DNA of 64,000 bases from Metridium senile. Lineage: Eukaryota > Cnidaria > Anthozoa > Actiniaria > Metridiidae. Positions 22,320 to 36,800 of the stretch are shown piece by piece (the stretch's first letter is position 1; each line of letters starts with the position of its first letter). A program made the position numbers and the translations under genes. The stretch covers positions 15,152,227 through 15,216,226 of the forward strand of contig OX459105.1 of NCBI GenBank assembly GCA_949775045.1, given 5' to 3'. Under the pieces are notes generated by a model. It made no database searches. It was not told the DNA's origin and saw only the letters and a program-made list of their open reading frames with translations.

Positions 22320-22417
22320 TTCATAGTATAACGTAACCCTGATGATGCATGGGCTGTTAGGCCCGAAAGCTTGGAAAATAAAAAAACATTTTGGTTGAAG
22401 AAACGTTATACTATGAA
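22320..22417 (+). ncRNA. Hammerhead-like motif enclosed by a 15-bp inverted repeat
   Basis: The perfect arms TTCATAGTATAACGT (22320-22334) and ACGTTATACTATGAA (22403-22417) enclose CTGATGA (22339), a GGGC/GCCC stem II, and GAAAGC (22365). An A-rich segment follows. The same architecture occurs at 43050-43159. Confidence 0.55.
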
Positions 22418-24284
<1,867 letters not shown>

Positions 24285-24752
24285 GTACAGTAATGGCCCG
24301 CGTATAAGAACCTGGGTTTTAATAAGAACCTGTTAGGCTAAACTTTTCATTTCAAGTCCCCTCTACATAAGAACCTTAATATAAGAATTGTACAACTATT
24401 CTAAAAATCGCTGTCGCAATCAAAGCTACAGTCCACACTCTGAAGCCTGCAAAGCATATCGGTATTTTTTTCTCTTCTCCATTTATTCATAGCATATTTT
24501 TGCTTGTGCGTGTTTGTGTTATATGTGACCAGCAACTAGCTGTTACAGTAGTAGGTGATAAAACAAATATTTAATGAAAAAACGAGTAATAAACCAACAA
24601 TATATGTTCATGTTACCGACATTCCTTGCAGGCTTCAGAGTGCATGTAGATTATTCCTTCGCCTGCGACAACGATTATTCAAATAGGTGTATAAGAACCC
24701 ATTTAGGCTGAATTGAAAAATTCTAGTTCTTATACGCGGGCTATTACTGTAC
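24285..24752. mobile_element. MITE, family D, copy 1, with a nested family E element
   Basis: Outer ends TACAGTAATGGCCCGCGTAT and GCGGGCTATTACTGTA. Inside lies an independent inverted repeat at about 24391-24693 (family E: ATTCTAAAAATCGCTGTCGC and its counterpart). The family D copy at 29680 lacks that inner part, so E was inserted into D. Confidence 0.8.
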
Positions 24753-24762
24753 AGTAATCACA

Positions 24763-27700
24763 CTATTGACTCAGAAATAAGCTTGACCAGTACACAACAT
24801 TGAAAACTGTAAATGCCAACGGATACATCAAACGACAGCATTTGTTAATAAGAACGCTAATGTCTGGCTTCTCTGCTTGTTTGAGGATTTTTGTCTGACA
24901 CGTGATAGGCAAGCAGCAGTTACTTAATGCTTCTTTAACGTATTTGTTGGCTTTTTCTTCCTCGTATGAAACCACATGCACTTCACCGTTATCTTCAGCG
25001 ACGTACGTTGGCTTAAAGCCGTGTTTACAGTTGAACGTAATATGGGCTCGCTGTAGAAGGAAGGGAAAATATCAAAATGTGAAAAATAGTCCCCTTCACA
25101 GTTCCCTGCGCCATCTTGAAAGGAGGTAGCCGGGCCTTTGTGTCGAAGCGAGACCAACGTTGAGCTTGCAGTGATAGAGACCTTTTAACACCTCGCGGGA
25201 CAGTTATTCACGTGTCTCTATCATTGCATCTCAAATTTCGTTTCGCTTCGAAACTCGCTCACATGTACTGCACTTGGTGCTGCATAAAGTAGGTTTTCAT
25301 TATTTCGCACAATTACAAATTAAAACACTCATGCAGGCCATAAATGCTTATACATATGCAGTAAAAAAACAGCATATAAACGATATTACTGATTTTATTT
25401 TATAAAATTATTTGTGGTACTAACCTCTTTTCCTTCCTTCCCCTCATGTCTAGAGTCCACCAATCTACTGTATCGATAAACCAGCAGATCAGTGACAAGT
25501 GTTGAAAACACGAAGATAAATGAAGCAATCAGGTACCAGTCTATAGCTTTGGCGTAACTCACTCGGGGCATCGTCGAGTTACTCGAACCCAGTAAAAACA
25601 CGATCGTGAGAACCGTCGTGATTCCGAGTGATACTCGTTCTCCGATGTAATATCGATCCATCCAGAATGAAATCCAGCTCAACATGACCATCACGATACA
25701 GGGAATGTAGAATTGAATAAAATAGAAACCCATTCGACGATGAAATGTGAAGGTGACAATGAGGTTTTTGTAAATACCTAGAAAGACGATAAAACAAACT
25801 GAGAAGAACTGCCAACTATTCAATTCAAAACGGTTGAAAGAAGATAATTTTAAATGTTGTCGTCTCTCCGTGGACTTTGTGAACTACGTCCAGAATTATT
25901 ACAAATAAAATAAAATAAATAAATAAATAAATATATTCTCGTTGCAAAAAACAATGTTCATATGTACGAGCTAAAGTATACTTTTCTTTTTATTATATGG
26001 TTTTAATTATGAAAACCATACTAATCCGAATGACAAATGAGCGACCAGTATCAGAAACACACAAAAGGCGGGAAAAACAAGCGCGCGCGCGCACATCCGG
26101 GATATCAGATAATAATTTTTTCGTATTTGTAATACGCGTATTTCATTTTCCGGTAAATTACACTGGCGTCAGTGAATTAAAATTTCATATATGCCGCTTG
26201 ATACAAAGAAATATATTAAGGTTATTTTGTAGAAATTCATTGTAGCTTATAGTTGACGAAATAATTCACAAAAACTCCATTATTTGTTTAGAATGCATAC
26301 ATAATTCGTTTTTTCTATCTTATAACTTATTGCCATAAGCAACCTTTTTGAACCAAGCAGTTATCTCATCGATTAAAAGTTGTTACAACAGTCGGTCCAC
26401 CGATCATTCAAATCGATTAAAGTTCGTAAATAAATCGACCGATAACGATCATTTATCGACTTACCAGGAACATACGATGCATTGCGCTCCACAATTTCAA
26501 ACTTAACGACATCAAACTCGGCCAAGTCGACGTTGAATATACGAACAGGGCTGTCTTCTTTCCACTTGATGTTGAGCTGATCAACGGTGTAGGCAACTAA
26601 AACACAACAAACACAAATATTAATGCGAGGCTAGCGAACAGGGTCGAAAAAGTCCCCTTCACAGCTCCCTGCGCCATCTTGAAAGGTAGCCGGGCCTTTG
26701 CATCGAAGCAAGAAGAACGTTGAGCTTACAATGATAGAGAAATGTGAATAATTCCCCGACAAGGTGTTGAAAGGTCTCTATCATTGCAAGCTCAACGTTC
26801 GTCTCGCTTCAATGCAATGGCCCGGCTACCTTTTAAGATGGCGCAGGGAACTGTGAAGGGGACTATTTTCGAATGCTTTTAACTTGAAAATGAAATTGAA
26901 AATGAAATTGGGAATGAAAGTGAACACGCAAATGCAATGTAGCCTAAGGCCGAGTTCAAACGTAAGTCGAACTTTTGCCGCGTTGAATCTTATTGCCTTC
27001 GAGTTCGAGCGCTGTTTTCCTCGAAACTAATAGAAGTATGTATAGACCAAACAACACACATCGTCTCCTGGCACTAACAAAAAGAGCTAATATCTTATAT
27101 GGTAGTTATCGGCCTTTTCTTAGCCGCTGGCCTCAAAGACAATTAGATTCGACGCGGCAAAAATCGGACGTCTGAGCTGGGCCTAACTCACTAGAATACA
27201 ACGTGAAAGCTAAAGATTTGAATATAAAAAACAGTAGTATATGGCCATAAATCTACTCTTATAAATATTACTGCACACAATGCTACTGAAGGACAACTTT
27301 AATATTCTACAACGGGAATACTTACAACTTTCCATTACCAACGAACATCTTTGCACATCCAGAGGAAAGTTAACCAGGTTCATTTGACAAGATGCTTTAA
27401 CTTTTATTCTTCCACTGTTGTAAATATTGCCATTGCCTGATATAAGTACTAGTTTGTTTTGCGTGTAGACGATGTATTCGTTCGCGTTGTTAAAGTATGT
27501 ATCTGGAGTCCATATCTCGTTGACTCGTTTTTCTGTTAAGGAGAGTGTAGCGCGATAGCCGTGGGCTAGACGAGGATCATTCCATTCTTGTCTTTTGTAC
27601 ATGAACACTTCAAATTCCTACAAAGATAATTCAGTCATAACTTTGACTAAAATGTTGAATAGTGTGAATAGTCCCCTTCACAGTTTCATGAATTTTGGGG

Positions 27701-29498
27701 TATGGCAGTTTGGCTTCGGATATGGCGATGGTAAATATAAATCTGAAGGTGCTAAGCGCAAAAAAAAAAAAACACAAAAAACAGGGCCAATTCATTTCGG
27801 TCTCAGATTGCAGATTGCAGATCTCCTTCTGACAACGTTTTTTTTAAATAGGTGTATATCCACAAAGGGTTGATAGAAGGAACTTACCATATTCGATTCT
27901 CTAATTTGGCTGAACGATTGTATAGCCAAGCTGACATTAACTATCGTTGGGGCTCCTAAAGACAGAATCAAATATATAATTGACTTGAATGAATAATAAT
28001 AATAATAATAGTTTAATAATCACCAATATTACAGTTGAAACTGAATTACATTGGTATAATACAGATAGACAACAGAAAATTATATATGATACAATAATAT
28101 AGAAATTGATAATATCAATGATATAATATAATTATAACAAGTTACGAATTGATGCTAGGATAGATACATGAATAAATGAATGAATAAATGAATGAGGGAA
28201 TGAATGGATAAATGAATAAATGAAAAGATGGATGGATGAATGAATGTATGAATTAATCAATAAATGAGAGAGTGAATGAATGAATGAATGAATGAATGGA
28301 ACAGATAGATAGATAATCGAACGGACGGACGGACGGCTGGAAGGACTGATTATGATTGATAAACTAAAAGTTAGCCTGCAAAACAGGCGTTCTTTTGGGT
28401 TTTGGGGACTGAATCGGGTTTTGGTCTTCCTGTTTTGAACGGGCGAGCAAAAAGCTCCATATTTCGCGCGGTCAAAAAATTAACACAGGAAGCCCAAGAT
28501 CCTAAATTCTCCAAAAAGCCAAAAGAACGCCTGATCTGCAGGCTAACTAAAAGTATATTCATCGATTTGCGATTGGCGCAGAGTCATAAGCAACGTGTAA
28601 TTCTATTTACTCACGTGAGACGAGTGGACGAGCATACTTGTCATATCTCTTCAGCAGTCTCCTAATTACTCTAGATGCGTTTTGTAGTTCATATTTCTTT
28701 TGCCTGGGCGGTTCTGAACTGCTGCTTTAATGTAAAACAGAGCAAAAAAGGTCTGATACTCAGTACTCATAAAAAGTATACAATTTTATTACTGTTGGCA
28801 GAAGTTCATAGACTTCTGGTGTTGGATATAATGGAGGTTGGGTTGGGAGTGAGTTGGTATTGGGGGTGGAGGGGGTGGGTGCTTAGCTGTGAAGGTAATC
28901 CGCGGGGACTCCCAATGTTCAAGTGGTAGGGGTGATCAGCGATCCTTTTAGAGTTGGAAGTGTTTCTAAGGCTAGGTTTACACGGGACCGGACGAATTTT
29001 TGGCCGGTCAAACAATTGTCCTGGACATGCTGTTCACACGGAACAGAACAACATTTTCGTCCTGTTAATATTTGATCGGTTAGGCGTCCAAATTATTGCA
29101 CGTTTAGCGCGGTCCCGTGTGAACGGAACCCGTAAGCGGATGTTTTTTTGACCGGTCAAAAATTCGTCCGGTCCCGTGTAAACGTAGCTTAAGTGTTCCT
29201 TTCAGAGTTCTGCAACAAAACTCAATTATATATCTTGACTCTGTATCTTGAAAGCTCATTTTTACTTGTAATTGTAAAATAAGCTTATCTTCCAAAAACA
29301 TCGCACGGCTGTACCTTGGAAGGGTTGAGAATCGATCGACCACCAACCACCCCTACCACTCGGACAAAGGGAGTCAATCCCGGCCCGCCCCCACTACCTC
29401 CCCGGGGGTGTAACTTACCCAGATATTGGAAAAGCGAGCAGTAACCACAGCAACACGAACAGGAAGTGAATGAATCGATATCTTGATGATCGGCTCAT
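24763..29498 (-). CDS. Cys-loop ligand-gated ion channel B (tandem paralogue of A), complete, 439 aa
   Basis: Exons in transcript order: 29419-29498, 28615-28721, 27888-27955, 27326-27617, 26465-26596, 25425-25777, 24763-25050. A basic N-terminus and hydrophobic signal segment (FLFVLLWLLLAFPIS) are followed by 'RVIRRLLKRYDKYARPLVS'. Landmarks: 'EWNDPRLAHG', 'IWTPDTYFNN', Cys-loop Cys162-Cys176 (CQMNLVNFPLDVQRC), M1 from about 243 ('MGFYFIQFYIPCIVMVMLSW'), M2 'SLGITTVLTIVFLL' preceded by Ile-Gly-Glu-Arg, M3 'IDWYLIASFIFVFSTLV', M4 'LMYPLAFTVFNVVYW' at the C-terminus. As in A, Glu replaces the Ala of the anion-channel PAR motif. It differs from A in having an intron after the signal peptide and lacking the one just before the Cys-loop. 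The M3-M4 loop sequence is unrelated to that of A. The second exon was found by frame and splice sites and fits well. Confidence 0.9.
25086..25255. mobile_element. Hairpin MITE, family B, copy 4 (right end truncated)
   Basis: The left arm TAGTCCCCTTCACAGTTCCC is complete. The right arm stops after TCTCTATCATTGCA and a divergent stretch. It lies in the last intron of channel gene B. Confidence 0.82.
26649..26868. mobile_element. Hairpin MITE, family B, copy 5
   Basis: Full copy: TCGAAAAAGTCCCCTTCACA to GAAGGGGACTATTTTCGA, arms about 90 bp. The right arm has AAGATGGCGCAGGG. It lies in the intron between the Cys-loop exon and the next exon of channel gene B. A 23-bp fragment of the same family end is at 27669. 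Confidence 0.9.
26943..27186. mobile_element. MITE (family P)
   Basis: Imperfect inverted ends TAAGGCCGAGTTCAAACGTA and GACGTCTGAGCTGGGCCTAA, inner pair TTTTGCCGCGTTGAATCT and AGATTCGACGCGGCAAAA. It lies in the same channel gene B intron. Confidence 0.7.
28160..28340. repeat. GAATAAAT/GAATGAAT microsatellite
   Basis: Imperfect ATGAATGA units ending in GATAGATAGATA and GGACGGACGGACGG, in an intron of channel gene B. Confidence 0.85.
28967..29191. mobile_element. Hairpin MITE (family O)
   Basis: Ends TAAGGCTAGGTTTACACGGG and CCGTGTAAACGTAGCTTA; arms about 45 bp with GGCCGGTCAAA and TTTGACCGGTC. It lies in the first intron of channel gene B. Confidence 0.85.
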
Positions 29499-29679
29499 GG
29501 GGTTTATCTTTGTTTACCCTGGTTAGAAAAAAAGAATTGTCATTTATAATATCTTCAATACTAACATCATATACCTGTATATATACAAGAGAAGGGCATC
29601 TTCGTGAAAAAACGTATTATAACACAAGACTATATAGCGCTGGTATTGTCAAGCGCATTTGATAATTTGGAAAATGCGC

Positions 29680-29873
29680 TACAATAATAGCCCACGTATA
29701 AGAACCGGCCTGGGTTTTAATATAAGAGCTGTTAGGCTAAAATTTTCATTTTAAGCCCCCTCCACATAAGTACCTATTAAGGTTTAAGTACCATTTATAT
29801 AAGAACCTTATAAGAACCTATTTATAGGCTAAATTGAAAAATTCAGGTTCTTATATGAGGGCTATTTCTGTAT
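29680..29873. mobile_element. MITE, family D, copy 2
   Basis: TACAATAATAGCCCACGTAT to ATGAGGGCTATTTCTGTA, with the TATAAGAACC segments of copy 1 but no family E insert. Upstream of channel gene B. Confidence 0.8.
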
Positions 29874-30092
29874 AGGTGAGCGTAGTGTTTACAAGTGTTG
29901 GTATTGTGATGCTGATTTGCCAACCATTTTCACAATAGATTTGTTAATTGTCTTAGTTCTAATAACAATGGTTGGTTGGCAAAACCCAAAACAGATGCGA
30001 AGGAGCTGGTATTTTCGCACCGTGGACGGAGTACAGCCTACGTAATTCAATGAAAACAACATAACAAAAATTATTTTAACAAATTTAAATTC

Positions 30093-30250
30093 GTGAGTAA
30101 ACTAGTATAGGCTGCGTCGGTGTTTGAAATAAACGATAGGTAATATAATGAAATTTGTAACACCGTAAAAAAAATTAAACTTAACCGGTTACTGACGATT
30201 CGATCGAGCTTTAGCCCTTAGTTTTTTGCGGTGTTACATATTTTATTATA
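30093..30250. mobile_element. Dispersed repeat, family I, copy 1 (retroelement terminal fragment)
   Basis: Contains AACTAGTATAGGCTGCGTCG, TAATGAAATTTGTAACACCG, a poly(A) stretch, then TTACTGACGATTCGATCGAG, matching copies at 45541 and 55288. The second half inverts part of the first. The TTACTGACGTTTCGAG part is the complement of a hammerhead-like GAAACGTC segment. Confidence 0.65.
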
Positions 30251-32846
30251 TAACCTGTAATTTAAACAAAGCTTATATAAATACAATATGTTTCTACTAG
30301 TATATATTGACGCCAAAAGCAGTTGGCAGGCGTGGTAACCAATAGAATAACAATAAAACCATGGAAATCCGATTAGTGGTTTTGACACAGCATTAGCGCG
30401 CAAACATCTAAACCATGAAATAAAATCAAAATATTCTATTAAAAGTATAGATCACTCAACCAGAAACATGATGTTGAAGCCGTTTGCCTTTGTTCTTCTT
30501 CGTGGCGCAAGATGGATTGTTTACTGGTTTAGAAGTCTTTGTATTGTATAGTATTGTGTCATTTCAAGTTCTTTGTTCTTGTCTATTGTTGTTGTTTTTT
30601 TACCAAAAGTACCAAAAGGGATTGTTTTGTTCTAAAATCCTTGTTCAGGTTATTGTTTTATTTAATTGTTATTATTATTAATAATGCGCGCACAGATGCC
30701 CTGCAATAACCAAGAGCCGAGTTTTTTTGTATTACATGGTATTGTTTATATAACAAATACACTTGTTCTAATAAAGATCGCATTTGATGCCTCTGGTTTC
30801 TAAATAGAAACTATTGGATATTTATAATTTCGATTTTATTTCATAAGTTTGTGCTCTATTTTGAATTAATATATTGTAATCATAATAAACAATAAAATCA
30901 AAGCAGAAAATTAAATGCATCAAGCAGCTAGCTGGTCACCTAGTGTTCGCTGTTCTTCAATAAATCAAAGTCTATTACTGCTTATGTCTATGAATTGCCG
31001 CTATTAAAACGCAATCTAAAGAGATTAACTTCGCGCGCTTTTCTCATGAACATCCAGCTTGCCCTTGCTTGTTGTATTTTAGCACAAAAAGCTGTTAATA
31101 TTGATGGGGATAAACCTCAATGACATCTTTTGTATCAATTAAGCCTTATACTAAAAGAATATTTTTATGTAAAATAATTGAACTATTTTTAGAACGATGT
31201 TAAAGTTTGTATTAACATTAATTTTTTTCGAATTCAAGATCGACATTTCAACTAAGATTTTAGGCACCATTTGTAGTAAATGCCTTAATGTTTAAAAAGA
31301 TTCAAAATTCATCGTTACAATATTTAAAATTTATAGTTTTTTAAAAACATTAAAATGCATTTTTGGGAGATTTTGGACGGTATACTTTAAGTAAATTTTA
31401 AATAACGGCGAAACTACAATTGGACTTTTTCGCGCGCAATTTTTGGGCTTTGTGCAATATGTGGTAAATCTTTTTACTTGGAAAACACACTTTTAAATGT
31501 AAACAAAAGCATATTTTTTACTCACCGTAAATAAAGACGAAAGATGAAGAGTGTTAGTAAGAAATAATCCTTTACTTCATGAAACCAGAGCAGCCGATGC
31601 ACATGAAGAAAATGTTTTAATAGTCGACTCTTTATATGAAGAATTCCTTGTCGTAAAGTCGGCGCCCGCTCTAGCGTTCCAAGGGGCTGCGCCTCAAAAG
31701 TAAACGCAAGCTTCGAAGTGTCAAGCCTAGTCAATTGACATCCCCTTTCCGCAAAGCACCATTCTTGCTCCAGTTCTTCTAGGGAAATTGACGTTAATAA
31801 CTGTAAATCTTGCCACTCCAAACGTTATTTGACCGAAGCTGCACTACTCTAATTAATGAAGTAAACAATATAACAGTCCATGTAGCGAAAAGTCGAAAGG
31901 AAAATCTTCCAAAAACCACAAAACGGATAATTGTTACGAAGTCAAGATGTAAACTTCACTTCAGTGGATCAACAATTGGAACAAGTGATCGGAATGTATT
32001 TCACTCATTGTAATCAAGTGTTCGATTGTGAGTTAGTATCGGACAAACTAGCATACTGAGATTCCAATCTAAACCGCAATAAATTATAAATCAGAACAAA
32101 TTTTCCCGTTGTCATAATTAAAAAAAACACATTCTTCAACTCATTTTGAAAAAAAATTAAATCCTCTTTAGTGGCAAACGCACACATTTTGTTCAATATT
32201 CCACGAAATTTTGAGGATTTCAACTCTGCTTTGATTTAATTCCCTTGAAGTATATAAACCGCAGTGTTTTGACATGAATAGGAAATAAACATGGCAAATT
32301 TTGGACCACAAAACCCGAAAAAATAGAATCGGCGATTTTCCAAATTTTACCAATGGATTGTATCTCCTTTCTTGACATTTGTTTAAAATTTAACAATGGC
32401 CAGACAAAATATACTTTTTATGAGTTAAATAATTTGTAACTTCTGAAGTCCAAATATTAATCTAAATCGATTTTAAACTTCCGTTAATTAACAAGGCCTT
32501 AATTTGCAATATATTTTCGATTCCTTGATTATCGTATTTTAAAAGTCGATATGGAAAATATATGCCTTTAAAGATATTTCAAGTCACAAGCCACAAATCA
32601 CTCTCTTCTACAAATTATATGCTACATAACTACCACATTTTTGATATGAATACAGCGAGATTGTTATCTTTCCACGGCATTCTTTCTACTGTAGCAAGTT
32701 AATCAATGTTTTGATAACTAGGGATAAGGTTGACACGAATGGGCAATTACTATTACAGCTTATTCTAATGACCTTGTAAGGAGAAAACGCAAAAAAAATG
32801 GTTACTACAGTTTGTTTCAACAACGTTGACATTTCGAAAATAGATA
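30251..32846. other. Long intergenic stretch with no recognised gene
   Basis: AT-rich sequence. The minus-strand frame 31522-31821 (99 codons) has no known domain. It ends beside ACGGTGAGT at 31524, a good splice donor on the minus strand. Together with the acceptor TTTTCTAACCAG at 29522, just upstream of the channel gene B start, it could be a 5' UTR exon of that gene. Nothing else is supportable. Confidence 0.45.
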
Positions 32847-32847
32847 G

Positions 32848-33018
32848 AGTGGAACCCTGCCTTACGGCCACCCCGTTTTTGAGGCCAGTTTTTTAGGTCC
32901 CGACGAAATGCATGCCCATACATTTTCTATAAAATTTACCCGCTTAATACGGCCACCCCGTCAATGCGGCCACTTTTGGCTGTCCCTTCGGTGGCCGGAT
33001 TAACGGGGTTCCACTGTA
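32848..33018. mobile_element. MITE (family N)
   Basis: Ends AGAGTGGAACCCTGCCTTAC and TAACGGGGTTCCACTGTATT with inner GGCCACCCCG repeats. Intergenic, downstream of DMAP1. It resembles family M in having repeated GGCCAC/CTTAAT arms. Confidence 0.7.
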
Positions 33019-33872
33019 TTATTCATTTATCATACGATTTTTTGCTATAATACTGTCAAAAAATAAAACAATTCACACCTTGTTTAAGAAAGTCGCTAGA
33101 AGAAAATACAATGCTTTTCCGACTTATTCCAAAACGTTTTAAAATAATACCGAAAAATCAATCAGATTCAAGTGTAAAAATCGCAGTAAAATAAAATAGC
33201 CGTTTATACTAAATTGAAACTACAGGTCATTTCAAAAGGTTGTCAAAACAAAATACAAGGTAAAAATAGACTACAACTAGAGTACTTTGAAATAGATAGG
33301 TCCAGTTGATTTCGCGCTCGCACTTTCTGTCGCATCGCCAACAGTTCCAGGATGGCGTCGTTCGAGAGAGTTGTTTCCCGTGTTTAACCCTCGATAAATA
33401 CATCCTTAAAATAACTTTACATTAAAACGTTCTGTTACTCGGACAATAAATGTTCACTGCTGCTCTACCAGGGATAAAAAATAATAAAAACAAAAAGCAA
33501 ATGCCTAAAAGTAACCGAAATTGTTTTTGTCTCGAGGCGCCATTTGGAACTAGTATTCGTTTTGACAAACAATCATTTGCGCGCTTCGAAGCTAGATCAC
33601 CTGATACGATGAATATAAATAATTACAGGGAACCAAGCAACACACTAATCAAGACAGTATTTTATACATTTGTTTTATAAATACACTTTTTGAATTAGCC
33701 CAAAACAGTGGTATTATTACAAGCAGACAAAGGAATTCAAAACAGCATTTTATATATTTTGTTTTATAAATATTATTTTTGAATTAGTACAAAGTAGTGG
33801 TATAATTACAAGCAGACAAAATGATTGAAGACTATTAAAAGAGATTGATAATGGGTTCGATTCTTGTAAGTA
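33019..33872. other. Intergenic stretch downstream of DMAP1
   Basis: No gene seen. Two related 60-bp segments at about 33655-33730 and 33745-33820 (TATTTTGTTTTATAAATA and AAGCAGACAAA) form a short tandem duplication. Confidence 0.5.
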
Positions 33873-36800
33873 CTAAAATCGTTTTGTCTTTTTCAGTGGA
33901 TTGCCGGTTTGCTCTAAAAATGTCGACGCTGTCCTTCGTTTTCTCTGCAAGAAAAAGAGAGGAAATTCAATCTATGTATACGTTAGCAAGTAATAATGAC
34001 AATGATGAAGATGATTTCCGATGATAATGATGATGATATTAATTGTAATGATATGGATGATGGTGATGACATTGATGTTGATGCTGATGATAAAAGTGTT
34101 AAGATGCAACGGACACGATGGTGTATTGACGATATGATTATGATTATAAGGATGATGATAATAAGGATGATAATAAGAATAATGATGATGATTATGATGA
34201 TGATAACGATGATGATGACAAAGATAATGATGATAAGAAAGATGACGATAACGATGATGATATGATAATAAGAATGGTGATGATGATGATGATTATAAAA
34301 AGGATGATGATGATTATGGTAATAAGGATAATTAATGATCAACCTCGTTCCCAGGGCCCTCTCCCTGAAAGCGAAGGGAGAGGGCCCTGGGAACGAGGTT
34401 GGATAATGATAAGATGATGATGGTAATAACCACAACAACAATGCAGCAATATGTTATCATACCGCATTCGGTGTTCCTGGAGAAGATGTGACAGCATCTA
34501 TCAATGGAGTAGCTGACTGAGGACTTGATTGCTATACGACAAACAAATATACAACATAAATAAATCATTCCTTTAACAAATACACACTAAAGAACTCTAT
34601 GAAGAACAAATCTTACCTTGGGTGTTGGAATAGACTCACTCACTGGAGCTTATAATAATAATAAGAAAAAAAGATTGGTTAAAACGATAATCAATATATA
34701 GTTAGGGAAAAATCTGGGTTCACTTTGCATCTCTTGAAAATAGTAACATACATTTGTATTCGCTCTTATCACAGATGCCATTTTGGTTGATAAATAGGTT
34801 ACACAATGTATGAATCCCTTGGGTTCCCTTTCAATCGCTTTCATGTGTTTCAAAACTTTCCAAACAAAGGTTTTCGCTCTCATGGGAATAAACATGGCCA
34901 CCGTGTTTTAACCGTGTTTTAATTTTGATTTTTTTCGAGAATAAAAATCTGTTTAAAAAAGAAAATTCATAAAGCATTCTGGTATTGAAAGTAAAATGAA
35001 GCCATCATAAAAATAGACTTCTCATGAAGCAGCTAAACATATGCAAATGTTAAGCAAGCCTCACTTTGACTTAATAAAACAAAATCATCATGAGTCAGAC
35101 CGAGGCTTGTCAGGTATTTGCATATGATAAACTGCTTCGTGATTGAGGTCTATTGGTCAGTAAAAATGCAAGTAATATCAATAGCTAATATTATAGTAAG
35201 AAATAATAATATAAGCGAGATTCAACGTTTAGACGCATCAGAGATCCCTTGCAACATTGTTTGACTGTTTGATATATTTATACTCACTCTGTAATAACGA
35301 GACATTGACTCTCGCTTATATTATTATTTCATATTCAAACCTTGACGAAAACTACTGTTATGATAATAGTTTATGTGCAAATGTCACAAAAGTCACAGCT
35401 CTAGGGCAAAAACAAAAACTTGGCCTGAAATCCTCAACTTAAAACCATTGTTTAAAACTAGTTATATAAACAGCAGCAAGGTAAAATGTACAAACAAACA
35501 TGAGAGAAAAGAAGAAAAAACAATAAAGCAACACTCACAGCTTGCCATTGATGTTTGGGGCTTCATGGGAGCCAACGCCTCCTTACGATGCCTTGAAAGA
35601 AAACGTGAAAACGAAAATCAATAAATTTAATATAAATAATTACAAATTTTAATATAATATATATAACGCTGAAATGGTAACTAGACTGCGAGCAGTCCCT
35701 ACTTTTTCCTCACGATTCCGAGGAAAACAAGAGAAAAATGAGCCTTTAAATAAAACACAAAATGAGCGGTCTCTCCCCCAATCCCTGGTCATCTGCGTTT
35801 TATTCAAGTTCAAATGTTTGGAATCAGGAGGGAAAAGTAGGGACTGTTCGCAGTCTAAATGGTAACTTACTTGAGGGTTTGTTTCTCAAATTCACAATTC
35901 CCAGCTGCTTGTTTTAGTTCATAGAGTAAAATCATCTCATTTCTCAGTTCGTTAAACTGTTGACAGATGTGTTCTGTTGGCATGGGTTGTAAATCTAGCC
36001 GTGGAAAAAAAAAACTCAATTAACATGCACGTAAGATACAATATAGATATTTGGACAAAATCTTTTGTTGTTATATGCTTTTAGATTTTCATGTAATGAC
36101 ATCTTGGTGATAAAAAAATGCATGCATTTTAACTCCAGCTAGAGTCTCCCTCAACAAGACAACAAACTTCACATGGCACTTAAAAAGTTCAAATTTCAGC
36201 TCATTTTCTAAAGCCTGGTTCACACTAGTGACATAAGCATAAGCAACATACACAGACTCAGTTGGGCTTTGCTCTTTAGCTGCACTTGTCTTTTCTCACA
36301 CCTATTCAAGAAATGCTTTACTGAGTCTACACACATTGCTGCGTGTATGCTTATATCACCACTGTGAACCAGGCTTAGGATTTTTTTGCATAAAGTGGTG
36401 ACTGTTTTGGAGTTGGTGGATAATGATAGGTTCAAGTGGTAACTCACCAACACCAAGTTCTTCCAGTAGTTGCTCCACAGCCTTTGCTTTCTTGGTTCCT
36501 ACAGATGATGGCATCTTCATCTATTGAATCAAAGCAATTTACGTTTACTTAGTTTCTTGGTTTTCACTAAGTTAGTTTGCTCATTTGCTTGTCTCTGCAT
36601 TCATTCATTTTTTTTTATAATTCATTTGCTAATTCATTCATTCATTCATTGCTTATTCTTTCATTTTTCTATCTCATTCATCCATCTCTTTATTCAATCA
36701 TTTACTTGCCAAGCTATTCATTCATTTTTAAGAACACATCTTCCACTGAGTCGTTCAAAATGAAAGTCAAGACATTCCTTTTTAATTCCTAGGTTTTCCG

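Noticed and set aside
31522..31821. 99-codon minus-strand frame as a novel gene
   Set aside because: No domain, no homologue recognised, and a splice donor at its end; kept only as a possible 5' leader exon.
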